Shown: positions 49,916 through 59,830 of the stretch, piece by piece
Position numbering within the stretch: position 1 is the first letter of the stretch
Layout: each line of letters opens with the position of its first letter
Assembly: GCF_010093535.1 (NCBI RefSeq)
Contig: NW_022985228.1
Coordinates: 124,001 to 188,000 of the forward strand
From: Lindgomyces ingoldianus
Lineage: Eukaryota; Ascomycota; Dothideomycetes; Pleosporales; Lindgomycetaceae
Direction: 5' to 3'
Length of the DNA stretch: 64,000 bases
Translations under genes and position numbers: made by a program
Notes under the pieces: model-generated
Told to the model about the DNA's origin: nothing
Databases searched by the model: none
The model's input: the letters and a program-made list of their open reading frames with translations, nothing else

Positions 49916-51587
49916 GCTATTATTCTTTATTATCTATAATGTTATATTTAACTTTAGCTACTTATTATATAATATTAAAAGTAAAGTAATTATTACGAAT
50001 ATTTATCTAGTAGAGCATAACTATGTAATAGCTTAAGTAGTTATGCCTTAAGCTACACTTCTAATATTTATATTTCTAGAACTGTCTAAAGAGTTCTTTT
50101 ACTAAAGTGCTAAAGGTTTAGTCTTAAAGAGAAAACTATTTCTTTTTTTTTTTAAACATTTAAAATATATTTTTAGATCTAAGTTTTTTTTTTATATTTT
50201 TTAAAAATTATAAGGTCCTGCAACACTGTATTTAGGCTGCTAAAGTTTTAAATAGCTACTTTCTAATATGCTTTAGAACAGTTATTTAAAAAATAGTTTT
50301 CTCTATATTACTAGTAAAGTCTATTATTTAGTCTTTCTAATATTTTTTTTATCTATAAAGCTATATTTAGCAGTAATAGCTTTTATTATTATAGTAGTAT
50401 TTTTATTCTCTCTTTTTTAAAAGTTTAGGTAATTTTAGCAGAAATGTTCTACTTTTTTATAGTTTAGGCAGGCCTTATTTTTAACTACTTTTATTATTCT
50501 TTTATTAGAGGCGGCTTATTGCGTTCTAGAACTTAGTTCTTCTTTAAAAGAAAGCTCTATATATGCTTTACATAACTAAGGTCTATTAGTTTTTTATTAT
50601 ATTATAAAAGCTTTTTTTTTTTAGAAATAAACTCTAGTTTTTAGAAAGTTTTTTTTTTCTTTTTTTCTTTTACGCTTCTTATAACAGTTGTTGTAAGTTA
50701 TTCCTTATATAATAAAGTTTTTAAAAGTAGTTAGCTTATTACTGTGTATAAATTTATCTTTTACTATTTTACTTAGTCTGTTATAGAACATGTAACAGAG
50801 AGCTTTTTAGTCTGTTCATCTGCAGATAGCTAATTATTCTTTAAAGTGTGCTATGTAGTTCTAGACTAGGCTATTACTCTGCTTTATAGTGGTTAATTTA
50901 TTAGCTGTAATTTTTTTCTTATCTAAAGTCTTATAAATAGCTGTTAGGGCTTTTTTAAAATTTTTAACACTACTAAACACTTCTTTTATTTTAGAGGTAA
51001 GTGCTACACTGTTAGCCCTAAAGTCTATCTATTTATCTGCGTAAGGCTAGAACTAGATTGCAGAAGAGCTTTCTAAGTGTAGTTCTATCTAGGATATTAT
51101 TTCTACGTTAGTTTAAAATGCTTCTTTATTATATTACATATAAAAGTAACACCTTGTAAAAAATAAGTAAAAGGTCTTTAGTAATTTTTTAAAAGGCTTT
51201 AAAAAGGCTAGCTTTAAAGTCTTCTTAGCTATAATACTTGCTTTTTTAGTTAAAATGTTCTAGATTTTTGCTAGCTCTACTTATAGTTTATGTATTTAAT
51301 AGGTATAATTAGTAGCCTTTTAAAGGCTTATAGGTTTAGAGAGGTTCTATAATTCTATTACTTTTTAGTAAAAGCTTATAACTTTTTATTAGAGGTTTAC
51401 TAGTTTACTAATTTTTTTACTAATCTACTAAAGTTTCTTAATATTGTCCTAAATTATATTAATCTGTTCTGCTAGAATAGCTTTACTTTAGGTTAGAACT
51501 TCTGTAGACTCTAATAGAGCTGTGTAGGCTATGTTTATATCTAGGTTATATTAAGTAGTTATACTTTTTAAGAGGGTTAGTGTTTAA
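49916..51587 (-). pseudogene. Gyp-2 copy 2 gag remnant
   Basis: The minus-strand sequence aligns with gag of copy 3 (61672-63350), including the knuckle near 50440-50490 and the region equivalent to 62400-62560. It is the 5' part of the element, directly inside the 5' LTR and cut from pol by Cop-1 copy 2. RIP stops throughout. Confidence 0.7.
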
Positions 51588-51810
51588 TGTTATAATCTTT
51601 ACTTTAGTAAAGCACACAGGTTAGTGTTGTTTCTGCAGTAGGAGGCAGGTTAGATAGTAGGGGCTGACAGTAGGGTGTACAGTCCTACGTGAGGGCTAAT
51701 AGGCTAATAGAGGGAGAGTAGAGCAACTAGATTATAGTTTACCCTGTATATAGTAGTATAAAGGCTAGGTTAAACAGTCCTATTAGACAGAATTAGAGGT
51801 ATATATAGTA

Positions 51811-53676
51811 ACGTGCTTCATAGGCGAGTTGCTCACACACCTAAGTTGCTTACTTTTGCTAAGACCCTACTACACTACCTTTTCTACACTAATGCATTTC
51901 TAATAACACTACTTAAATATGTTAAAAGAACATTAGATGTAGCTTACACTTTAAGCTTTTAAATAAAACGCAACACTTTCTAAGCAACACGCTGCAGCTA
52001 TCTACAGGGTTTTTTAAAAGATAATAAGTAACTAACATGCTAGACAACCTTTCTAAGCTAATTATATAGCTAACTTATAAAAGCTAGATAATAATAAAAA
52101 GCAGGTAATTATTTAGCACATACTTAAGCTAGATGCGTAAGGATTTCCCCTCTAGCTAGTAGCTGTAGCTAATATAGCTAATTCTTTACACACTAAGCAT
52201 AATATAGGCTATGTTAGTATAAACTAGCTTAATATGTTTATTAAGTGTTACTTAGAGCTTAAAGTAAAGTTTAAGTATAAGTATAACTATAAAAAAGGTT
52301 TTTATAAAGATTTTATAGTAATTTAAAGCTAGTTTAACTTTATAAAGAATATTAAAGCTAAGTATAGCATCTAGAATAATAACACGTACAACTTTAATAA
52401 AACAGGGTTTATAATAGGCTAGATATCTACTAGAGCAGTTATTATAGGTTTAGAGAGATAAGAACAGCTAAAAGCAGTTTAGCTAGATAACTAGAAGTAT
52501 ACAACAGCTATCTAGGGCATTAATGCTAAAAAGTAGGCTATTTTACTTTTTATTATCTTCTAGGGTAGCAACTACCTTTTAAACTAGTACAAAGAGAAAA
52601 ATCTACTTTAAGATTAAGTTATTATAATTTGTAAGCGCAGCTAGACTACTAATTAGCTTAGTCTAGACTAGTTAAAGCACTTTAATGCGCATATAAAAAA
52701 GTGTACTGTTAGTAGCTACTGTTTACTAGTTATTAATAGCTATAAAAGCTATAACTTACTTTATTTCTAGTAATACTATAAAGATAATAAGATTATTACT
52801 ATTTATATACTTTTTTACTTATTGCACTTTTTATAGCTACTTAATGTAAGTTATTTTACTTCTTTAAAGAAGGTATAAAAGCGCTAAGCTAAAAACTTTA
52901 TACATAACTAGATTACTTATATTATAAAAATAAAGTTTCTACTATGCTTTAAAGGAGCTTATAATGCTGTAATTACTTTTAGTAATATCTAAAAAGAGTT
53001 TTAAGGCACTAGATTAGTTCCTTTTAACTTATAATAAGTTATAATAGGCCTTAATGTAAAGTTGTGCACTTTATTACTACTACTACTTATATATATTAAG
53101 CCCTAGCAGTTATAAACCCTAAGCAATACTTTAGAACTTAGGTTATAATTAATGCTTATAAAAATAAAAATTTAGAAGCATATAAAGAGTTTACTAACTT
53201 CTATAGTTAAGGTGTTTAAGAAGGTTTTAAAAAGGGTAGTAATAATTACATATAAGCTAGTGTTAGCATAATAAAAAATTACTAAGCTTTAAGCAGCTAA
53301 TAAGGCTGCTACATAACATAAATTACATAAAAGAAAGTAAATTAAGGCAGAAAAGACTTTAATAATTTAGGAAGGCCTACGCTTAACAGCTTTAAAGGAG
53401 TTTAAAGCGCGCAGTAACAGAAAGAAGGCAAAGAAGCAGGTGCAAGCTAAAGTAGGTAAGCTATCCTAAAGGCGCTGCAGATAGTGCAATTAGACTAGGC
53501 ATAACACGCAAACATGTAAGCAAGAAGCAGAAGTAGTATCTAAATAATATTCTAGGCTGTACTGTACTATATAGTGCTAGAGCGGGTTGTTATAGGCCAT
53601 AATAGAGTTTGTTAGGGTGGGGTCTTAGCAAAAGTAAGCAACTCAGGTGTGTGAGCAACTCGCCCATGAAGTACGT
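51811..53676 (+). mobile_element. Pogo-B copy 5, full-length parent of the FB-B family (1866 bp)
   Basis: TA lies at 51809-51810 and 53677-53678. Termini are ACGTGCTTCATAGGCGAGTT at left and the reverse complement of ACGTACTTCATGGGCGAGTT at right. The length is typical of Fot1/Pogo elements. The plus strand encodes a transposase remnant from end to end. Its first third matches the arms of FB-B copies 1-4, so it represents the autonomous structure from which they derive. Confidence 0.85.
51950..53600 (+). pseudogene. Fot1/Pogo-type transposase remnant of Pogo-B5
   Basis: The frame runs through an N-terminal DNA-binding part ('FKYKYNYKK'), the DDE domain and a basic tail with a knuckle-like cysteine/histidine end ('CRQCN'-like, near 53460-53520). 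The catalytic positions read 'YNFNKTGF' (AAT at 52396-52398), 'LLVINSYKSY' (AAT at 52735-52737) and 'LLNVSYF' (AAT at 52843-52845); the family has Asp in each. Neighbouring Gly-to-Ser and His-to-Tyr changes are also RIP-type. Over twenty stops make it non-functional. Confidence 0.8.
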
Positions 53677-55349
53677 TATCAGATATATAAATAGTATTAT
53701 AACTCTTTAGAAAGCTAAATGCTACTTAGTCTATGTAAAAAATAAACTAAATATTAAACACACCTTTTAAAAGTTATTAAACATAGAAACTATATACATA
53801 TATAAAGAGTGCTAAGGCAAGCAGAATAAGTCTACATAAGCCTGCTAAGAAGAGCTTTATAAGCTCTCTTAGACTTGCTAGACTTGTAGCCTGTTTCTTT
53901 ACTAGACAACGCACTCCTCTATTACCGCAGGGAGTGGTGCTGCTTCTGTGTCCTCTGACTGGTCCATAAGCGAGCCCTGTTCCAATCCAGCTAGATTGTG
54001 GAGCACTGCCGGTGGAGTTACGCTAGTCCAACCGTAGACCGTAACAATTTCTAACAACACTACTAAGATGTGCTAAAAAAAACATTAAATATAGCTTATA
54101 CTTTAAGCTTTTAAATAAGACATAAATCTTTTAAAGAAACATTCTATAGCTATGTATAAAGTCTCTTAAAAGATAATAAATAACTATAGTACTATATAAC
54201 TTTTATCAGCTAATTTAATAGCTAACTTATAAAGGCTAGGTAATAATAAAAAGTAGGTAATTATTAAAACTATACTTAAGCTATATATATAAGGATTTTC
54301 CTCTTAGATAGTATTTATAGCTAATATAGCTAATTCTTTGCACACTAAGTATAATTTAGGCTATGTTAGCATAAACTAGCCTAGTACATTTATAAAGTGT
54401 TATTTAAAGCTTAAAGTAAAGTTTTAAGTGTAAGTATAGTTAATAAATATTTAGCTTATAATAAAACTTATTTTACTAAAGTTATATATGTTATTATTCT
54501 AGATGCTATACTTAGCTTTAATATTCTTTATAAAGCTAAACTTACTTTAAATTACATTAGAACTTTTATAGAAAGCTTTTTTATAGTTGTACTACACTTT
54601 AATGTTACTTTAAGCTCTAAATAACACTTCTTAAACGTACTAAGCTAGTTTATGCTAATATAGCCTAGATTACGCTTAGTGCGTAAAGAATTAGCTATAT
54701 TAGCTATAAATACTATATAAGATAACAATTTTTATATATATAGCTTAAGTATAGTCTTAATAATTACTTACTTTTTATTATTACCTAGTTTTTATAAGTT
54801 AGCTATAGAATTAGCTTATAAAAGTTGTCTAGTGCTATAGTTATTTATTATCTTTTAAAAAACTTTATATATAGCTGCAGCATGTTTCTTTAAAAGTTTT
54901 ATGTTTTATTTAAAATCTTAAAGTGTAAGCTATATTTAATATTCTTTTAGCGCATTTAAGTAGTGTTATTAGTAATGCGTTAGTGTAGAAAGAGTAGTTT
55001 AGTAAGGTCTTAGCAAAAGTAAGTAACTTAGGTGTGTAAGCAACTTGCCTGTGAAGTACGTTAGTGTTTTTTATTTTCTACTTTTTATACTTACTAATCT
55101 AGTAAAATTTAGTTAAGGCGCTAAGATATAAGGTGCTTAAGGAGTTAAGCACTAGAGTTATTATAGAGCGTCTCTAGGACAGCCTTAGAAGAGGTAGTGG
55201 CTGTAGCCCTGCTTTTACGTGTGTAACTACTACTAGCCCTTATTATTATAGCTTTTTAATTAAGGTAGAGCTTAAAAAGTAGTAGTAGAAGTAGCTTTTT
55301 ATTTTTTAAACTAACTGCGTCTTTATAAGAAAGTATAAAGAATTTAAAT

Positions 55350-55550
55350 TATAAGAGCACTATAAAGCAGGAAGCATAAAGCGTAGAAGAGAGTATAGGA
55401 TAGTATTAATAGACAAATCCTTAAGAAGACTTAGAGGTTTGTGAGAGGATATATATATATGCTAGGGCACGTGACAGAACGTCATGTGCCCAAGGCCGGG
55501 CCGAGGGCTCTCTGGGGAGAGTCCGAGGCATGTCTATGTTAATTGTGACA
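55350..55550 (-). repeat. 5' LTR of Gyp-1 copy 2
   Basis: This LTR is 201 bp, against 203 bp in copy 1, because of a shorter TA run near 55450-55460. It ends TTAATTGTGACA. Right flank ATTAT (55551-55555) cannot be checked because the other end is outside the window. Confidence 0.8.
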
Positions 55551-55555
55551 ATTAT

Positions 55556-56179
55556 GTTAATGAAGTTATGTAGTTTGCTAACGACTCTACGCTTTTAATA
55601 GAGCTTAAATTGCTCTTAAAAGCTAACTTATATAAGAGCTAATTTAAATTTAGATAGAGCTTTGCTATAAATAACTGCTTTTACTACTAGCTAGATGCTA
55701 TGGCTAATATAGCGTACGTAGTGCTCTCTAGTAAGCTCTAAGTTAAGATGTTCTGCTAAACCTAAGATAGTAGAGTCATTGTTATTTAACGCGTTATTAG
55801 CAACAAAACAGCTAAATTTAGACAAGATATTATATTCTTTAATAGTCTAAGCAATAATATAGGCTTAACTTGCTCTAGTGTAGTTGCTAAATAGGTTACA
55901 AAAGCTAATAAGTAAGTCTTATTGCTTAAAGTTAACATCTAGATAATAGAAAGTTAGTAGTAAGGTTAATTTTTATAGGGCTAGCAGAACCTTAGTGCAT
56001 ACTAAAAAAGTGCGCGACGACTCTAAGAAAGAAGAGGTAGTTTAGAGAAGTCTATATATCCACGCTTAACGTAATTTTTAACTAGTCTAAATTTAGTATC
56101 GTTTAAATCTCCTGCTTCTGCGCTGTTAACTTCTAGGCAATATACAACGAGATAGTAGTGCTGCTAGAGAGTAGAGCGT
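55556..56179. other. RIP-affected non-repeat DNA
   Basis: AT-rich, with scattered TAG/TAA in all frames but more CG pairs than the transposons. No recognisable gene; possibly the damaged 5' part of the remnant that follows. Confidence 0.4.
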
Positions 56180-56967
56180 TAAGAAGATTAAGTTAGTTCT
56201 AGGTAAGAAGACCCTAAAGTTCTGCTAACAATGCATAGGCAAACGATTAATCTTAGAGTATTACCTAGTTAACTAACGCGCTCTATAACGACTCCTTCTG
56301 CTATAATAAGTGGCTCACGGCTATACTAGATCTAGGTAGGGCAGCAGCTGCTGCCTATAGAGACAATAAGAGACGTGGAGAATTAGGCAAGAAGCCTCTA
56401 CTGCTACTAATATTAATTTAATAATCTCTTTAGAGATAGTAGCTGATATGGTTATAGCCGTTAACAATCTTTAAAGCTAATTAGAGCCCTTAGAGATAAC
56501 AGAGCTTACAAAGCTATACCTTTACCTTCTTCCTAGTCTCCTTAGTATATAACAACTTAGCCCTATGGCTCTATATAACAGAGGGCCTCTAGTTGCCTCT
56601 TAGCTACGAGAGGTGCTTTACGTAATAGCTAATTAAATTAGGGCTTAGCTTCTTCTTCCTTATCTAAATATTATCCTAATTAATTATAAACTGCGTGCTA
56701 GAGTTGACGAGAGCCTTGGCAGGGTACTCCTTTAAGAAGCTATCTGCTACTACTAAAACCACAGGCGAGCCTTCTTGGGAAGAGGCAAAGGGCGACGACT
56801 AGATAGATAACAACAATTACGACTTCGTAAGTTGACGAGAACCAGCGCAGTGGTTTACTGTAGGAGAAGGAGACAAGCTTAAAGCCTAAGAGGCTTGCGA
56901 GAAGGCGTTACAGCGGGTATTAACCTAGCTTAAAGAAATGAAGTTCCGCATTTTAATGGCGATATGA
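56180..56967 (+). pseudogene. RIP-damaged coding remnant of unknown function
   Basis: The plus strand shows long coding-like stretches whose stops are nearly all TAG or TAA, as expected from TGG or CAG/CAA after RIP. One frame (56180-56265) contains 'KTLKFC*QCIGKRL', a CX2C pair. From about 56269 the next frame continues to a stop at 56965 with 'DSFCYNKWLTAILDLGRAA', 'FLVSLVYNNLALWLYITEG', 'GEPSWEEAKGDD' and 'EPAQWFTVGEGDKLKA'. The shift may be an intron or an indel. I recognise no family. It could be a dead host gene or the edge of an unknown element. RIP probably leaked from the adjacent Gyp-1 copy 2. Confidence 0.5.
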
Positions 56968-57751
56968 AGTTGATAATAGTTAATAGGAAGAAGAGATGTT
57001 AATTTAGTTAATTTTGGTGAGAAATCTGGCCCTTTTTTATTATACATTTCCTTCTCAGAACTCCCTCGTACCCAGCCTCATCGCCTCTTGATCGCCTGGC
57101 TCCCTACGGAAAACGCTTTGATAAACGCGTTAAAAAACACGTCTAATGCCGCCATAGAGCTCGGCCACCTCTAGTCCGCTAATTACTAGATTGCCTTACA
57201 AAATTGACCTTTTTGAGACGTATTACTGCCCGTAAGCGTGCTCTGATGAGACGTAAGGTACGACTCAGGTTTCTATTACTTACTGACGGTCACGTGTACG
57301 TAGCCAAGCCGTATATTACTGCTAGCAGTACGTTCGGTTGGACGCGTTGACTTCATATAGAAAACGTATGCATGACATACTTTCTACACCGCGCCAAGCC
57401 GGCACTGCCACAAGCTCCTAGGACAATTATGAGATGATACGTATAGAAGATAGAGTGTATATGTTGTATACACCTTGTTTATGGATATGATCTACACAAA
57501 AATGTTCCCTGATGTAATTAGTAAAAGGTATTACGCGAGTTCAAAATGTTTGCAAGCTAATAATGTTCTATTGTATACTTAATTCCCTTAACAGCGTTCA
57601 AGATGCAATGTGGCAACCAAGTCTTTTGGAGGATCATATGCCGCGTAGTATTGCTTGTTTTGGATCATTATTAGACCTTGAAACGCGCAATTGCCGCTAT
57701 CAAACTGCTCTCCAAACATTCCCTCTACCCCCAAACTGATAAAATAGTGGT
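56968..57751. other. Intergenic DNA, not RIP-mutated
   Basis: Base composition returns to ordinary balance from about 57000. No open frame of note, no repeat matching the rest of the window. It contains the 3' flank of the minus-strand gene that follows. Confidence 0.6.
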
Positions 57752-59274
57752 TCACTGCACGCGTCGAGCGTATAATATTATAGCAAGCACGATACGAACA
57801 ATTCTATCACAGTAGAGGCTTTGTACACCGATCAGTTCCGTAAGCAAAGCCCAGAGGTGTGGCATCTACTTATCATGTCAACTGCGCACAATCGATTATG
57901 GCAATTGAGCGTCAACTTACCGAGTCTGGGGCCGCCTCGACCTGTGCGGATGAATTCCACTTATTCGTTGTCCTCGAGTAGTTCTGGGAGTTGCATCCTT
58001 GGTCCCGCAGAAGCCACTCGAGGCCTGTGATGAGGTTCGCCGTCTCCCCTTGCGATGGGCGGACCACTGGCGCCTGGGACATGCGCTGCATTTCGTTGAG
58101 ACAGAGCAAGATTGTCGCTTCAGAGAAGCTTTCGTGGAGCCCGCGGGCCTCCCAGCGCGGCCACTGGCTGCTACTCCGTTGCAACTCGCGCAGCATGGCT
58201 TTGAGACGACGATTGCGGCTGACGCACTGCAGCATGGCGGGGACGCTGCCCCATTCAAAATGCGACGTGTAGTAGGCTACAATCATTTCTTCAAAGTCCT
58301 GGAACCCGGCTTGACGTATCACATCGAGTACCATGCCGAAGCGCGGCGTCATGTCCATTGTAGAAGAGGTTCTGGGAGCTTGATGTCTCCCTTGTGCCGA
58401 CGACGACTCGGATGCCGCGTGAGCGACATCGTTGGACGGGCTTGTGTGTGCTGTCATGTCGGAAGCTAATGTACTGTCGGCAAGGGGCACGCTCGAGAGA
58501 CTGTACGGGCTGGACAGGGTCGAAGAAAGCGGTGGTGGCATGTCGGCAAGAGGCATGAGCGGCAGGGACGCACTTGATTCAGCCATTATCTGGGCACGTA
58601 GCATATCCCGGTGGCTCGAGCATGGACCAGCAGTAGAGTTACAGGTGCAATTTTGAGGCGTGACGCTCTGGGACATAAAGCCTGACTGTGACATGGTACT
58701 CTCATTTTCCAACGACGAAGGCAGGCTCAGCAATGACTCCATGTTTTGCCACGAAGAGTCCTCTTGTAGCAGATCATCGGCCATAATCATGGCGTTGGTG
58801 GGCGGAGAGGTGGTCGCGGGACTCGGGACGATCATATAACCAACGGTATCCGTCGCGGTGATCCCCACGGTCGTGTGCTGTGGAGAATCTGGTGTCGTCT
58901 CCGTGGCTTGTGCAGTCGAACTCAATTCTCCATCAGCGTTTTCGCGGGCCTGACGGACTTTGGAGCCTGCAGTCGCTGATGAGTCGCATGATCTCACGTG
59001 ATTGGCTGCGGAGAGGAAGGAGGTACATACGGTGCTTCCGTTGTGAAAGTCTGTTCTGGAGTCTGGAACTCTAGTCAGTGCTGACCATGAAGACTGTTCA
59101 TAATTGGTGTTCACCGTCTCTGCTCTACCGCCCTCGGACTTGTTGACCGACTGTATTTTCTGGGGGTTTTGGGGGGTTTCTTCGCTGCTTCCGAGAACAT
59201 GGTACACTAGCTCTAGAGCTCGGGCATCGAAGACGCTCTTATAGACATTCCCTGTGAGAACAGAGAGGGGTTTT
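57752..59274 (-). CDS. Putative fungal transcriptional regulator, bZIP-associated C-terminal type (5' incomplete)
   Basis: This is the only long clean reading frame in the window (57921-59274 without a stop) and it has ordinary base composition. The N-terminal two thirds are Ser/Thr/Pro-rich and low in complexity, with a CTC-x6-C-x2-H cluster. The C-terminal part (about 58020-58340) has 'VIRQAGFQDFEEMIVAYYT', 'QCVSRNRRLKAML' and 'SSQWPRWEARGLHESF'. From memory this pattern is found at the C-terminus of fungal proteins that carry an N-terminal bZIP basic region and often sit in secondary-metabolite clusters. No basic region or other DNA-binding domain is visible. The frame has no in-frame ATG before about 58835; a plausible acceptor (TTCCGCAG at 59282-59275) suggests an upstream exon I could not identify. 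A clean donor GTAAGT at 57920 and a 55-nt intron lead to a 37-codon last exon ending at 57752. It may be functional or a 5'-truncated relic; expression data would decide. Confidence 0.65.
57866..57920 (-). other. Predicted 55-nt intron in the regulator gene
   Basis: The donor GTAAGT is perfect, a TTGAC branch-like site lies 11 nt before the acceptor TAG, and the length is typical for ascomycete introns. Splicing replaces the stop at 57912 by 37 further codons starting 'MPHLWALLTELIG' and ending at TGA 57752-57754. An alternative acceptor 4 nt earlier (GATAAG) would end the protein at once. Confidence 0.5.
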
Positions 59275-59319
59275 CTGCGGAAATTGACCCGGTCCGAGGG
59301 TCAGCCAATATATGTACGT

Positions 59320-59384
59320 GTGAAGCGTAGTGAGTGAGGCGTAGTGAGTGAGGCGTAGTGAGTGAAATCCTACAAGCGCTTCAC
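59320..59384. repeat. Three 14-bp repeats inside an 8-bp inverted repeat
   Basis: The unit GCGTAGTGAGTGAG occurs three times (59325-59338, 59339-59352, 59353-59366), enclosed by GTGAAGCG at 59320-59327 and CGCTTCAC at 59377-59384. It starts about 45 bp upstream of the earliest coding position of the regulator, so it lies in its promoter or in an upstream intron. It could be a tiny terminal-inverted-repeat insertion or a binding-site cluster. Confidence 0.7.
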
Positions 59385-59767
59385 CTGCCCGTATTGACAA
59401 ACGCAGGCACGGCCGCTAGAATCTGTCTAACGAGTATCCTTTTGTTATCTTTAGAGAGATTTTACCCTTGTTAGCCAATGCTTTTGGGGATATCATGCCT
59501 AGTATCTATTATCAAGTGTGTTGTTGTCTTTCTGCGGCGAAGAATGGCCCGTGCCAAGGCGGATCGGACCGAGCATCGTCATCTGCGTTGGAGCTGGCAT
59601 ATTCATTTCTATGAGTAGTCATGAGCAGATAGGTCTTGTCATGGTTTCTCAGACAGTATAAAAGAAGGGCTGTGGTTGATAGGGAAGACCGTGGGTTTAA
59701 GGATGCTGTGGCAGGTAGGAAAAGCGGGGGTCGTTCATGTGGGTTTGTTTAGCAGGGCAGCAATTCA
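59385..59767. other. Intergenic DNA upstream of the regulator
   Basis: Ordinary composition. A TATA-like AGTATAAAAG on the plus strand lies near 59654-59663. On the minus strand a 35-codon frame from ATG (about 59604) to TAG (about 59504) could be an upstream exon but has no recognisable content. Confidence 0.4.
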
Positions 59768-59830
59768 CTAGCGAGTGACCTACATTAGCGAGCGCGCTAC
59801 CTTTGCTAAGACCCTACTAATCTATTTTAT
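59768..59830 (+). repeat. Stray Pogo-type terminus
   Basis: 'CTACCTTTGCTAAGACCCTACTAA' preceded by CTAGCGAGTGACC and TTAGCGAGCGCG resembles the inner part of the Pogo-A and Pogo-B termini (CTTTTGCYAAGMCCCYACYAAA) and their pattern of repeated GAGTTGCTCAC-like blocks. The outer ACGTAC end and the other terminus are not found. It probably belongs to a third, related family. Confidence 0.5.

Larger units (their letters stand above)
34659..54046 (-). mobile_element. Ty3/gypsy element Gyp-2 copy 2 with nested insertions
   Basis: ATTTC is duplicated at 34654-34658 and 54047-54051. The left (3') LTR is 34659-35249. The right (5') LTR, 51588-54046, is interrupted by Pogo-B5; both are 591 bp net. Minus-strand order is 5' LTR, gag (51587-49916), then pol (42702 to about 40650, and 38040 to 35250). 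Cop-1 copy 2 (42708-49910) separates gag from pol, and a composite patch (38041-40640) separates RT from RNase H/integrase. A purine tract borders the 3' LTR on the minus strand. Confidence 0.85.
51588..54046 (-). repeat. 5' LTR of Gyp-2 copy 2, split by Pogo-B5
   Basis: Parts 51588-51810 and 53679-54046 make 591 bp after removal of Pogo-B5 and one TA, the same length as the 3' LTR. The right end (CCGTAGACCGTAACA) is CG-rich and little mutated. Confidence 0.85.
34569..55060. mobile_element. Foldback element FB-B copy 4, split by Gyp-2 copy 2
   Basis: TA lies at 34567-34568 and 55061-55062. The left 90 bp (34569-34658) and right 1009 bp (54052-55060) join across the ATTTC target duplication to give 1099 bp, one base from copies 1-3. 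The empty site in Gyp-1 copy 1 (near 11909) reads ACTTAGTG, confirming TA insertion. Confidence 0.85.
25841..55550 (-). mobile_element. Ty3/gypsy element Gyp-1 copy 2, host of a large nest
   Basis: Segments 25841-28833, 29035-29732, 30837-31650, 33819-34566 and 55063-55550 align in order with 6370-9380, 9380-10060, 10060-10890, 10890-11910 and 11910-12401 of copy 1. It is interrupted by a solo LTR, FB-B3, Pogo-A2 and FB-B4 (which holds Gyp-2 copy 2). The right LTR ends at 55550, after which non-repetitive DNA starts. The left end is not in the window. It is more strongly RIP-mutated than copy 1. Confidence 0.8.

Noticed and set aside
56180..56967. Idea that the remnant is a tyrosine-recombinase captain of a giant fungal element
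   Set aside because: No catalytic arginine/histidine/tyrosine pattern could be read, so the label would be a guess.
57821..59074. Several plus-strand and minus-strand frames of 64-156 codons
   Set aside because: They are shadows overlapping the longer regulator frame and show no family features.
59504..59604. Possible first exon of the regulator (35 codons, minus)
   Set aside because: It has no basic region or other recognisable content and no convincing donor joined to the acceptor at 59275; kept only as a note.
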